This document shows, one piece after another, positions 1 to 10,905 of a stretch of 64,000 nt of DNA. Position 1 is the first letter of the stretch; each line of letters opens with the position of its first letter. A program made the position numbers and the translations under genes. The DNA lies in contig OY987246.1 of NCBI GenBank assembly GCA_963920765.1, positions 10,350,868 through 10,414,867 on the forward strand. The letters run 5' to 3'. This DNA comes from Ulota crispa (Eukaryota; Streptophyta; Bryopsida; Orthotrichales; Orthotrichaceae). The notes below the pieces were generated by a model. That model was not told the origin of the DNA and ran no database searches. It saw only the letters and a program-made list of their open reading frames with translations.

Positions 1-213
1 GCAGTTGGTTGTACTTGATAGTTTTATAACTTAAGATGACAATTTTGTAACCGAATTATGTAACCAAATCATGGGGATGAGAGTGCATGGGGTTTTGTGA
101 CCAAATTATGGGGATGGGAGGGTATTCCATAACTCCAAATGACAATTCCATAACCGAATCATGTGGATGAGAGTGCATGGGATTCCGTAACCAAATTATG
201 GAGATGGGAGGGT
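1..213 (+). repeat. Tandem repeat, period about 90 bp
   Basis: The block beginning at about 71 (ATGGGGATGAGAGTGCATGG) recurs at 161 (ATGTGGATGAGAGTGCATGG), each followed by ACCAAATTATGGRGATGGGA. A partial third unit (GACAATTTTGTAACCGAAT) starts the window, so the array probably extends to the left. No coding sequence. Confidence 0.7.
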
Positions 214-539
214 ATGAGAAGGTGAAATGTCATTGGAAATAGTGAATGAAAAGGTATTGGAATTGTGAAAAGTTATTAGAAGGTGAAAAGTCATCTGAAA
301 TTGTGAAATGTCATTGTAGTTGTGAAATGTCACATGGGTTAAGATGACACAAGACAAGGATGGGACCATGCAATGGGAGAATGGGGGCTTGAGATTGGAA
401 CATGGGATGGAGGGATGAGGAGCATGGGATAGGGATGGGGGGCATGGACCCACATCACCCGTCGATACGACAAGTAAGTAAGACTTGTATATGTATAACA
501 GAATATGATTTACCAATTTGGCGATTCTTTTACCGCAAT

Positions 540-970
540 CCTTTTATCGCATGGGTAAATAAACATGCATGGGTAAAAACTTCTTTTGATAAAAACCTAC
601 GTAGGTGAAAACCTGCATAGATAAAACATTTGTGGAGGTAAAATTTGAGTGAGAAGAAAATGTATGGGTAAAAAATTCTATGTGTAAAAAACTGAGTGGG
701 TAAATAATAACAAATGTAACAAAACTGCTTGGATAAAAAACAAAAATATATAAAACATTGTGTGAATAATTACTACGTGGTTAAAAAAATTGTGTAGGTC
801 TTTTTTTTTTGCGCGTGGAAACATTGATGCTCCTTTTATTGAGTGGATAAAAAGCATTATGGGTATAGAACAAAAAATGCTTTACTACAAGGAAATGTTT
901 TGTAAAAAGACAAACATTTTACTATATGGGTAAAGCTTGAAGTTGGAGTGCATAGATAAAAAACCATAAT
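540..970 (+). repeat. Degenerate array of GGGTAAAA-like units
   Basis: Short words of the form TGGGTAAAAA, ATAGATAAAA and GTGGGTAAAT recur every 15-25 bp over about 400 bp, with no fixed period. It is purine-rich on this strand and has no coding potential. A decayed minisatellite is the simplest reading. Confidence 0.45.
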
Positions 971-1249
971 TATTTTCTTCTGGGAGAAATATTTTGCGTA
1001 ATTGGACCAAAATTATTTTGCGTCCCGTCGGACTGATGGGTGCCTATACTATTATGAGATATGAAATCTTGCCTTTGGAAAGGTTTAAAAAATTGTTGTT
1101 TGAAATTTTGACATCATAATCTTAATCCTAACAACTTAGTCTTAACGAGGTTTGCACTTTCAAATTTTGAAAGGGCACTTTGTAACAAATTAATAGTAAG
1201 ATCTTTTGACTTGATTTATGAAGAAAATATCAATTGGTTAAAGATTTTA

Positions 1250-1572
1250 GGGGAACTTACAACTAGGGGCACAAAAAATGAAAAATATTACAAATAGGGG
1301 CATAGTTTCAAAATAAGTACAAATAGGGGCACAATTTCAAAATCCCTTTACTAAAATATCCTAATTCAAACTTGATTTGGAGAGACCTTTAAGTCTTTTG
1401 GAGCTTAGCTAACATTCAATATGATGTATCTAAATCAACCAATGTCCAAACCAAAAGTTTACACAAATTTACAAAAAAAAAAATTGAAACTATGCCCCTT
1501 TTTGTAATTATTTTGAAACTGTGCCCTTTCTGTAATATTTTTCATTTTTGTGCCCCTATTTGTAATTTCCGC
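1250..1572. mobile_element. MITE of family C, copy 1 (9-bp target duplication, imperfect)
   Basis: The left arm GGGGAACTTACAACTAGGGG and the right arm, read in reverse as GCGGAAATTACAAATAGGGG, are inverted repeats. Both continue with the GGGGCATAGTTTCAAAATAA type of sequence and its complement. It is flanked by AAGATTTTA (1241-1249) and AAGAATTTA (1573-1581), 8 of 9 identical. A second copy lies at 59240-59685. Probably Mutator-type. Confidence 0.65.
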
Positions 1573-1842
1573 AAGAATTTAACCATACTTTATGAAGAGT
1601 ATTTATTTGAGTAGAATTGAAACGCAATAGCCAATAGGCCACAAAGCTTTAGTAAATATGTTGTCCAGTGTTAACTCAAGGAAATTAAAAAAAAAAAAAT
1701 TCCTACAACAGATTGGCATCAGCGATCCCAAAAATGATTTTCGCTTTTAGGTAAATTGGCAATAAACCGTGCTAAAAAGTGGAAATTCTCATATTTAACA
1801 CTGTAATTACTTCACATATTTTTTTAGCTGCATTAATTTTAA

Positions 1843-2560
1843 CCCCTAAAGGATCACTTGTCCCTACGAGGGACAAATGGGATTTTGGGCAGGTACTTAT
1901 GGCTAAACTACTTTGTGTAATTTATAAAAACTTTCATAGAAGGTGAGGAATTCAAAGATCTATGTGGGTATCTAATATTTTCCTCATTTCGACATTTACT
2001 GAAGAAGTTAAAAATGAATTTATGATAATTTTTGTTTGATGGGTAGTCCAAAAACTTTTTTAAAAATTGCATTTTAAAAAAACAAAAAATTGAGGTTAGT
2101 TCTTTAGACTTAAATATATGTGGGAGATTTTGAATTATTTAATTTTCATTGATCAGGTAAAAGTTATGAAAAGTTTTAGTTTGCGTGTAGGCATAGTTTT
2201 GAGATTTTTCACACCTACCCGCAAACTAAAACTTCTCATAACTTTCATCTCACCAATTAGAATTGAATGATTCAAAGCTTCCCACATATACGTAAGTCTA
2301 AAGAACTAAACTCAAATTATTATTATTTTTAAAAGAAAATTAAAAAAAAAATTGGGTTGCCCGCTGAACAAAAATTCTCATAGATCCGTTTTCAACTTCT
2401 TCAATAAATATTGAAATGAGGAAAAAATTAGATGCCCACACAGATCTTTGAATTCCCCATCTTCCATAAAAGTTTCTAAAAATTACACAAAGTAGTTTAG
2501 CCATAAGTACATGCCCAAAATCCCATTTGTCCCCTATAGGGACAAGTGGTCCTTTAGGGG
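1843..2560. mobile_element. TTAA element, family A (copy A1), palindromic
   Basis: TTAA at 1839-1842 precedes CCCCTAAAGGATCACTTGTC; the right end is ACAAGTGGTCCTTTAGGGG followed by TTCA (mutated TTAA). The two halves are complementary almost throughout: 'gggcaggtacttatggctaaact' on the left is mirrored by 'agtttagccataagtacatgccc' on the right. The whole element would thus fold on itself. Non-coding. Confidence 0.75.
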
Positions 2561-2564
2561 TTCA

Positions 2565-3485
2565 CCCCTAAAAAACCGTGGCCTTTATTTTGTCAAAAGA
2601 CACTCAAAACTGCCACTTCTATGACAAAGAGTAAAAAAGTTTGAAGATTGGTTTTTTGCATATCTAACCATAGGATCTTGTACTAGACTTGTATAAGAAT
2701 GTGTTGCTCAAAACTTAAAAACTTTGACCACACAGATTGCAAGATATTTGCATTTAAAGTGTAAAAAACAAGCTATTTTGGACCTTGCTCGACTACATTA
2801 TTTGACTTTGAACTTTTTAAACTTAAATTTTTTGCACCATGGAGTTTTGAGGTTTATTTTTTTATGGTGGGGAATTGAGTTGAGAATCTTTGGAAAAATA
2901 CCAAAACAAAAAATACTTAATTTTCATTCTTAAAGAAAACATTAAATAGGGAAAGATTTGAGATTGAACAAAATCTTACATTGTTAATAACCTTGCAATG
3001 GAATTGAGTCACAATAATCCCAATGGTGAGATTGTTCTAGCAAGCAATCTTCACCCTTTCCAATAGTTTGTTTTGCAAAAATGTTAAATTTGCATTCAAA
3101 AATGAAGTTTATAAGTTATTTTTTCAGAGCAAAACCACACCTACCTGCAAACTAAAACTTCTCATAACTTTCATCTCATCAATGAAAATTGAATGATTCA
3201 AAATTTCCCACATATATGTAAGTTTAAAGAACCTATTTCAAAATTTTGTTTGAAAAAATTTAAAAAAATAAAAGAAGCTTTTGGTTGCCCGGGGAGTAGC
3301 ATTTTCTAGATTTTCATCCATAACTTCTTCAATAAATGTCAGAATGAAGAAAAAGTTACATTCCCACATATACCTTTGAATTCCTCACCTTTGATAAAAG
3401 TTTCAAAAAATCACGCAAAGTAGTTTAGCCATAAGTACATGCCCGAAATCCTTTTGTCCCTGAAGGGACAATGGTCCTTTAGGGG
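2565..3485. mobile_element. TTAA element, family A (copy A2)
   Basis: It starts directly at the TTCA shared with copy A1, with CCCCTAAAAAACCGTGGCC, and ends GGTCCTTTAGGGG before TTAA (3486-3489). The left half, from TTTGTCAAAAGACACTCAAAA, is the same subfamily as 46299-47199. The right half resembles the arms of A1. The open frame at 2724-2933 is an internal chance frame. Confidence 0.7.
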
Positions 3486-3489
3486 TTAA

Positions 3490-4699
3490 GGTAGCAATCT
3501 TACAAAATCTAGCCAATTTAAAGATCACTCATTGGCATTGGAATATATAATAGATTTCTTTAATAACAATAAAGAAACAGTTGCTATGGCCAGTTGAATT
3601 TGGTTTGGCATTGTAAAATTTTAGATAATAAAATTTCTAAGTCTCAAAAATATTTTAAATCTCATAATATTCCTATGTCATTTAAACACACTGACTTAAC
3701 TTTTTAATAACAAGTATACCCTCCAATCGCTCCCGTACTTGACTTTTCTATGTGAGTTTTTACCCGTACTTGACTTTTCTATGTGAGTTTTTACCCGTAC
3801 TTTCCCTACCTTTTCCTCTCCCTCCCCTTTACTTCAATTTCAAAATTTGAGAACATAGAGACACCCAATGTTATAAAGAGTTTCAAACTTATAAAAGAGA
3901 ATTGAACTTCTAACAACTTTTCATCCTCCCTTTCAATGCCTTTTTTTCTTCCCCTTATGAATTTCAAGTTTTTAAGTGACTCTTAGCCATCCAATGTTTC
4001 ACATTCAATGTTTTAAAATATTGAATTTGAAAAATTCCAATAATCTCACAATTCTAATAACCTTTCACCCTCCATTTGAGTGCCTTTTGCTCTCCCGTCA
4101 TGACGTTTCACCCCTTTGATGCATTTTTCTCTCCTTTCCTCTCTTTATTAAAACTTGTGATGTTAAAGAATTATTTCATGGCACATCATCATTAGACATT
4201 TTATCATGAGACGTTGTTTCATGAGACACACCATGCTTCATAATACAGATAGATTATACTTGATCACACTATGAAAATAATCTAAAATATGCATAATTTG
4301 TTTTGATTATCGCAAAATTTTGTAGAGTGTGATTATTCCCGATTTACCTATAACTGATTTGAACTTCAACATCGAAGAAAATCAACAAAATCACATATTA
4401 ATTTCTACTAAGCATTGACATTTATTATTTCAATTATTTTTAGGTATTTCACAACTTTTAATATAACAAGCAATGACTTTATTATGAAACATTTCATAAA
4501 TGTTTTTTGAAAAAACCTAGTCTACCTATAGTACATGAATTCTTATATATGTTCTGTTATAAAAGTTTTCATCAACTAGTAAAAGAGTCCAAATAGTGCA
4601 GAGACTCCTTTACATCGACTTACATAAATTCCAAGATAATCAAATCTAATTAGTCTGAAGGGTAGCCATGCCTTCCATCCTTGTTCTCCAAGCAGAGTT
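3490..4699. other. Gene-free AT-rich spacer with a small tandem repeat
   Basis: Apart from the period-31 repeat at 3732-3803 (CCCGTACTTGACTTTTCTAT unit, two and a third copies), nothing was recognised. Pyrimidine-rich runs occur at 3800-3960 and 4060-4150. Confidence 0.4.
3732..3803 (+). repeat. Tandem repeat, period 31
   Basis: The unit CCCGTACTTGACTTTTCTAT followed by GTGAGTTTTTA starts at 3732 and 3763, with a third start at 3794 (CCCGTACTTT). The first two copies are identical, so it is recent. Confidence 0.8.
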
Positions 4700-4703
4700 T
4701 TAA

Positions 4704-5614
4704 CCCCTAAAGGACCCGACTCCCCTTTTTTTTGCAACATAGGGATTTTGGGCAAGTACCTATGTTTGGAGCTTTTCATATTTTAGGTTGAAGTTTTAAT
4801 AGAATGTGGGAATGAGGTCTATCTTTTATATGCACTAAATTTCATGACATTTGGAATTATGAGTACAAAGTTATGGCCTAATGTGTTATTTTTTACGTTT
4901 GTTGGGTAGCCTGGGCATATTTTTAAAAATCATTTAAAAAATAAAAACAAAATCCAAATTAGTTTAGGAGAATTATGTGAAAGTAGGAAGCTTTGAATCA
5001 TTTCGTTTTGGTCATCAAGATGAAAATTATGAAGATTTTTGGTTTGCGGGTAGTTATGGGTTCTCTACTCTAAAATAAACTTTGAAATCCTTTGTTTCAC
5101 TCAATTTCAACATTTTGGAAAAAAACAAAACCCAAGGATGTAGATTGTTTATTACAACATTATGACCATTGGGATTGGCATTTTTCATTTCCATAATTAA
5201 ATTCTTAACAATTTAGTGTTTTGAATCATTCTCTACTTCTTTTTACTTACTAATTTTTTTTGTATGTTATACAATTCCAAATGATTTGAAACTTTTTTGA
5301 CATGTACTTTACTTAGGTGGAATAAGGAATTTAGAGAAGCACCACCCACACGTCCTTCTTTCCTTAAGGATTTCACCTTTTGAAGGGTAGCTGCCCAGTT
5401 TTTGACAAGACGTTTTTGAATATTCAAACCATTATATCTTCCAATCCACATGGTGAAAACTCTGAAATTTTTTTCACATCTTCTAAAACAATTCTTCTAC
5501 AAGATCCTACGGTTGCATATGCATAAAAATGTTTTTATCTTCAAATTTGATTGATGCTATAAAAATGGCAGTTTTGGAGAGTTTTTGATGAAAACTTTGC
5601 TTGGTCCTTTAGGG
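4704..5614. mobile_element. TTAA element, family A (copy A3)
   Basis: TTAA 4700-4703, left end CCCCTAAAGGACCCGACTCC, right end TTGGTCCTTTAGGG, then TTAA 5615-5618. Its internal sequence (TTTTTTTGCAACATAGGGAT, GGGTAGCCTGGGCAT) matches the element entering the right edge of the window at 63580. Short minus-strand frames within it are not genes. Confidence 0.75.
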
Positions 5615-5965
5615 TTAAGCACAACCTTTTACAGCCATTCAAGCACCAATTTTACTAAGCGACTTCTGTAATGCTGCATTTGTACTCTTATGGTGTCAAA
5701 CTCACAAAATTTCTTAAGGATTTTGGCCACTTCAATATTATAAATACATAAAATTAGTGCTTAAAAAAGCAAATGAAAATCATAATGGTATACACAAGAT
5801 AATTTTTAAATTCTCTAGCTCCAAATACAACAACTAGTAAGTTTTCCTAGATTATTGTGAAGCGTGAACCACTTTATTGGCAAATTCACTTCTTTCCTGA
5901 GTTAGTGCAAAAGCAAATTAGCGAGGAGTGCAATAATTGAAATGACTTTCGTGGAGCAGAATTAA

Positions 5966-7810
5966 CCCTTTAAGGACCACACCTATTTTCACAAAATCCA
6001 CTAAAAACAAGGGTTATAAGTTTAGATGTGCAATTGACTCAAATATAGACCCATTTTCAGTAATCCAATCGTACAAATGGGAAATACATCTTGTTTACTG
6101 TAAAGTACCAAAATTTCATTAGATTTATTTTTGGAGGTGAAACATTATAATGAATGAGTGGGCCGTATGCGGAAAATCTATAGTGTTTCATGCTTGTGTG
6201 GTTTTGAATGTTAACCCCTAAAGGCCCATTGTCCCCTCGGGGAACAAATGGGATTTTGGGCAGGTACCTAGGACTAAACTACTTTGTGTGATTTTTTGAA
6301 ACGTTTATTGAAGATGGGGAATTATAAGATCCACGTGGGAATCTCATTTTTTCTTCATTCTGACAATTATTGAAGAAGTTATGCATGAATAACTGAAAAA
6401 CAAGGGAGAATTGGGCAGCATAAAAAAATTGGAACTTTTTTAAATAAAATTTTGAATTTGGTCCTTTAAATTTTTATGTATCTAGGAAGCTTTGAATCAT
6501 TCAATTCTGATAGATGAGATGAAAGTTATGAGAAGTTTTAGTTTGTGGGTAGGTATGGGACTCCCAAACCTCCATTCCTTTTCCCCTTTGTAAGACTTAT
6601 TGCTTTATTTTTTGAGCTCTTTGTGTACTTTTTTTTTGACTTTTTTTTTGCAAGTTGTAGTAGACTAAGATTCCTTGGTTTTCACCATTTGGATCAAAAA
6701 AAATTGGGTTTTTGAATTTTACATAAATCCTCCAATTTTGCCTAGTGTATATGCAAATTTCATGACCTTACGACATTGCAGGATTTTACAAAGTATGATC
6801 CACACCTCTGTTTCATTTGAAAATTCTCCCACATTTACCTAACTTGGTCTTCTACATGGAAAAAATTAACCTCAACTTGGCATAGAGCAATTTTTTTGAT
6901 ACAAGAGCCATCAAAGGCTTTTGAAATTTTTGGTCAACCGGAAAAAAAACTTTTGTTTTCACTTCAGATGTCAATATCTCACTCCTCTACAACTAGAATG
7001 AGCTAATTTTTTTCCCACAAGTACCTCCCATAGTCTAGGGCAAGATCTTCTAATTGGATTTCCAAAAAAAAAAAATTACATTTCTCCTCACTCCCCCAAA
7101 AGTGGCAGTTTTAAGTGATTTTCACAAAAAAAGGGCTTGGGCCTTTAGGGGTTAACGCTTCATGCAGGCTTTGATTGAAAAGAGCCTTTCATCTCTAGAA
7201 AGGAGGGTTTCCCACCTTTACAATAAGACTGGTTTCACACAAAATAGACAAAAATAGCAATCACAAGGTGTAAGTAAGTGGACAAAAATGGTCAAAAAAC
7301 CCACTTTCTTTGCTACCCTAAAACAATTCTACAAGAAATTTGATAACTATTTGGAAAATCCAATTGTTGAAAACAATCAAGAATAGGTCTTAAATGTTGG
7401 ATGACAAATTTTAGAGCCAAAATGACAATGTTATTTTAGTAGATCTTCAAATACTACAATTATACAACTACCATATAGGAAAACAATACAAGCGTATTTT
7501 GTAAGCAATTTGATTTTTTTTAGAATTGTGCAATTGAAATTTGGCATTCTTCTTGCATACTTGATGGACTGTGTTGTTGCTTTGATCCATCTTTGACAAA
7601 AAATGGATACGTATTTTGAAACCATGCCGTATAAACACCATTATTTGTCAACTCACATACTTGATTGCATTGTTATTTTTTTAGATGGATGCAAGATTCT
7701 TGTGATCACAAGCGTTCTTCAAGACCAAATTCTAAATTATTGAGCGATTTCAACCTACAAGCCAAAAACCACTCCCAGCAACCAAAATATGGTCGTGTGG
7801 TCCTTAAAAG
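5966..7810. mobile_element. TTAA element (copy A12) interrupted by copy A4
   Basis: TTAA 5962-5965 and left end CCCTTTAAGGACCACACC; right end GTGTGGTCCTTAAAAGG before TTAC (a mutated TTAA, 7811-7814). Removing the inner TTAA element 6215-7151 leaves about 900 bp, the usual size of the family. This supports nesting: an older element split by a younger one. Confidence 0.65.
6215..7151. mobile_element. TTAA element, family A (copy A4), nested
   Basis: TTAA 6211-6214, left end CCCCTAAAGGCCCATTGTCC, right end GGGCCTTTAGGGG, TTAA 7152-7155. Internally it has the same order as 37316-38229 in reverse (GGGATTTTGGGCAGGTACCT near the left; GTGGCAGTTTTAAGTGATTT near the right). It sits inside the older element 5966-7810. 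Non-coding. Confidence 0.8.
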
Positions 7811-7814
7811 GTTA

Positions 7815-8685
7815 CCATTACTCCAAAATTAGCTTGAGTTAGTATTATTAGTGTAGCGTATACCCTAGTCCCGGGGTGAGGAGGTTTCACCATGGCCGTG
7901 CCTGTCACCGTGACTGCAAAGACTGGACTCCATAGTTAAGGAAATTTTTTTAGCTTAGCCGACCAATATCCAAAAATCTCTTGGGCCAACTGGTTGTCTA
8001 GAGTATACTACAGACTAAGCCTATAGAAAATAAAGAATATTCTCTTTTTTTCCTCTTAAATGGTCTGGAAACTTTTGAATTCAATTTGGCAATTCTCAAA
8101 ATCAACCGGCTAGCTTGTAACTCAATGCCGGTACTCCCCGTACATTGGGCTGGAGTGCTCGACAGAGTTTCGAGTTCCGACATGCGTGTCGCGGAGGAAC
8201 GGAATCATCAGGAGCTCGATCAGGATGCTGGCGTGCACGAGGATTTCACAGTTTCACACGAGTCGGTGCAAGGTTCTCCAATCCTAGTATTCCCGAGATT
8301 TTGAGAGTATTGATGCCCTGGTATGGGCGATGGTGGAGTCCTTGACATGGTCGTGAATTCTTGCCTCCCTGGTGCTCTGCAATATTCCCCTGGATCCATC
8401 CTAGCAATGAAATCTCCAGGTCTCGGTTCTTAGTCTAGCTGTGGCGTGAGAAGCATCACATTTTAAAGTGAATACGATGCAGTGAAGCTGTCATTCGAAA
8501 CGAAATTGGAGTATTAGGACCTAGAGTTAGGGTTTTAAGATCGTTAGGGTATCAAGTTCGGGATAATCCAATTCTCAATGTCGTGAGAGGCATCATGTTT
8601 TTAAGTCAACACCAGGATGAAGCATTTGAATTTCAATGTAGACGGGGGGTATCGGGTTCCAAAATTCGGATGCTGGGAGTTTTTT
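7815..8685 (+). other. Upstream region of the RBFA gene
   Basis: Mixed-composition, gene-free DNA between the last TTAA element and the telo-boxes. From about 8090 it becomes more GC-balanced, like a transcribed or promoter region. Short open frames on both strands here (8086-8345 on +, 7998-8183 on -) resemble no family I know and overlap each other, so they look like chance. It may hold the RBFA promoter or an untranslated exon. Confidence 0.3.
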
Positions 8686-8714
8686 TAGGGTTTTGAGTTT
8701 TAGGGTTTAGGGTT
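8686..8714 (+). promoter_or_regulatory. Telo-box cluster in the RBFA promoter or 5' UTR
   Basis: TTAGGGTTT at 8700-8708 overlaps a second TTAGGGTT (8707-8714), and TTTAGGGTTTT lies at about 8686. Another TTAGGGTTTT lies at 8528-8537. Such interstitial telomere-like boxes just upstream of the start codon are a known feature of plant genes for ribosome and translation components, which fits the RbfA call. The transcription start is not visible, so they may be in the 5' UTR. Confidence 0.6.
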
Positions 8715-8730
8715 GAGTGGAACAGTTGCA

Positions 8731-10548
8731 ATGTTGAGGGGTTTCCTTCGAGCCAGCATATGCCACTCACGGCACCAGATATTTGCGGAAGGATACGTGC
8801 CACGAATCGTCTTGAATGACAGTCAACGTTATCTGTCAAGGTCTTCGAGGCGACATGGGGAGCAAAGCTTGGGCAGAGGCAAGGGCAAGGGTGGAGAGGC
8901 CTCTCTTCGGCAGCACAGATTGGCCTCGGAGGTGAAGGCGATCGTCAGCGCTGCTCTGCAGCAAGGGCCGTATGATGCTGCCCTTCTACAACGATGTGGC
9001 TTTGAAATTGAAGAGGTTGATTTTTCCCCACTTTTTTCTGAAATCAAGTCATTCAACCCAACCCTCTGTGTTGACACACACGCTATATTGCAGTACCTGT
9101 CATGTTGTGTTCATATTTGATTGGGACAACTTTAAGTGTGCGTTCGTTTAGAAACCTCTCCAAAGTATTGTCATTGGATAAAGTCGAGTGTACCCTGTAG
9201 GAATTGGTTTACATCTGTTGAAGTGTATGACACTGCAAACTAGCTCATTGTGAAATTAGTTCTCAACATATATCTTTTTAACGTTGTAGACTTGTGCACT
9301 TGATTACATGGAGTTATGTAGCATTATGAAAACACAGTGCTATATGTAGAAGGGGCGTTAAAGAAAGGGAAAATTTCATGGATACCCTTGAAGTTTGCAA
9401 TATTTACATAGGTACCCTTGCTTTTTCAAAAATTACACAAATTCTCAATATCCTTGGACCGAAATTTTCAGGCATTTATTTTGTTGTGCATGCCACTTCC
9501 CTTCTTCCTTTGTGCGCATGTTGCTTCTTTTTTGTTTCAGTACATTCCTTTCTTTAACATTGGTCTTGAAGAAAGTACAAGCACAACAAATGAATGCCTA
9601 AATATTATGGTCGAAGGGTATTTGTGTAATTTCTGAAAAAGCAGGGATATCTATGTAAATATTGCGAACTTCAGGGGTACCCATGAAATTTTCCTTAAAG
9701 AAATCTATGGGTGAGGAAGATAGGCTAGAACCCTTTTCATACCCCTTTTTCACACCTGTTGGAAAATCTTTATTATCCAATTTGAATGCAATTTCGTGTG
9801 AGTAGACAAAGTGTGAGGCAGCAGGGATGTCGAACCTCGTGATTCCTTTGCAAACTTGTTCTAAAATTCTGTTTGCAATGCAATTTTTCTTTCCTCAAAA
9901 TCACTATCCTCATAAAGTTTTAGAAAGTGAATCGAAAACCAAAAATCAACATGTTTTGGAAGCCATTTCTAACATCCCAATTGAAGTTAGTTTTGAAATT
10001 CATGTTAATGTTCTGTGCTAGGGTATCATAGTGTAAAATTCTCTCTTTTGTTTCAAGTTTTCCATTTTCAAAATTCTAGTGATGGTATCGTATTGTACTT
10101 ACTATGTACTCTCAAATATTTGTTTAAATGCGATCAAGATTGTTCTAAAGTAAGTTTAGATCATGAAAAGTTTGTAGTTGAGCAAAGGATATTGTCTTGC
10201 ACTTGGTAATCCTGGTTTGGTGATATTGACGAGGTTAGGGCATGCCTTGTGGTTTAGTATCATAGTGAATCTTTCTAAATTTTGTTTGTGCTACGTACTG
10301 GAATGGTTGCGCAGGTTAGAATGAGCAGTGACCTAAGACAAGCTTTTGTGCTGTGGAAAGCGCTGCCGGGAATGCTTCAGACAGCGGAGAAAGAGCTGCA
10401 GGCGCAGGGGAAACGGCTGCGCTCGCTAGTGTTTGAGCACCTGTCTTTGCCATTCTCTCCAGCCATACAGTTTCGCGCGGATAAACTGAATCCTCAAGCG
10501 CAAGCCATTGATGATGTTCTCTCTAAACTGGACGAAGAAAGTGACTGA
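8731..10548 (+). CDS. RBFA: RbfA-type ribosome-binding factor, probably mitochondrial (2 exons)
   Basis: Exons are 8731-9015 and 10315-10548, giving 172 aa. RbfA is a small KH-fold protein that binds the small ribosomal subunit during 16S-type rRNA maturation. Seen here: residues 1-50 are rich in Arg and Ser and poor in acidic residues (start MLRGFLRASICHSR), like an organelle presequence. The KH region follows, from HRLASEVKAIVSAAL to FEIEE at the end of exon 1, continued in exon 2 by VRMSSDLRQAFVLWKALPG and a C-terminal helix ending in LDEESD. The junction gag^gttgat / gcgcag^gttaga is phase 0 and restores the family's usual order of an E/V-rich strand followed by V-x-M-S-x-DLR-x-A. Reading through exon 1 instead gives a short unrelated tail and a stop at 9120. 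The ATG at 8731 is the first in frame; upstream only TTG is available. Telo-box motifs precede it. Mitochondrial rather than plastid targeting is inferred from the presequence. Confidence 0.85.
9367..9694. mobile_element. Mutator-like MITE (family H, copy 1) in the RBFA intron
   Basis: Both ends carry the same inverted sequence: GGGAAAATTTCATGGATACC on the left and its complement (CCATGAAATTTTCC) on the right. The inverted arms continue inward through 'TTCA/TGAA...aat-attt' to a central stretch. The element is flanked by an identical 9-bp direct repeat, TTAAAGAAA, at 9358-9366 and 9695-9703. A 9-bp target duplication is the mark of the Mutator (MULE) superfamily. It has no coding capacity and lies wholly inside the RBFA intron. 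A second copy is at 61180-61491. Confidence 0.8.
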
Positions 10549-10697
10549 TGCTTCCGAGATCCTTGTTGTTCTAAATTTCCAACAGCCTTGCTCCTTCTCT
10601 TCACATCACGGCGAATGTTTCTTAACCAATAGCTATGCTAAGAGAAGCTCTGACACATTGTAGCATCATTGTACCTGAGCAGCAACCTTCTCAGGCT

Positions 10698-10905
10698 TCA
10701 TAACCCTTCAACATCTGAAAGACCCCTTGTGGCCAGTACAATACAAGGTATTTTTCTTGTATATGGAATGGATCCATACCTTAAGAAGTTGGAAGATCAA
10801 CGTGGTTCTAGTGAGCTATTTTGAGATCTCAAATTAAAACTTCTTGTTGGATGCCAATTATATGGCAACGTATCTACTATGCCCATGGGACATTTAAGGG
10901 TTATG
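10698..10905. mobile_element. Short TTAA-type MITE (family E), degenerate copy after RBFA
   Basis: The segment runs from 'taacccttcaac' to 'acatttaagggtta' and matches the two better copies (36863-37088 and 48960-49180) over its length. Shared blocks include 'aggtatttttcttgtat', 'ttctagtgagctattt(g)aga' and the TTGTTGG/GGCAA region. The flanking TTAA is mutated on both sides. It begins about 150 bp after the RBFA stop codon and may be part of that gene's 3' UTR. Confidence 0.6.

Noticed and set aside
8713-9120. Reading RBFA exon 1 straight through to the stop at 9120
   Set aside because: The tail after FEIEE does not continue the KH domain, whereas splicing at 9015 to 10315 does, with canonical GT-AG and phase 0.
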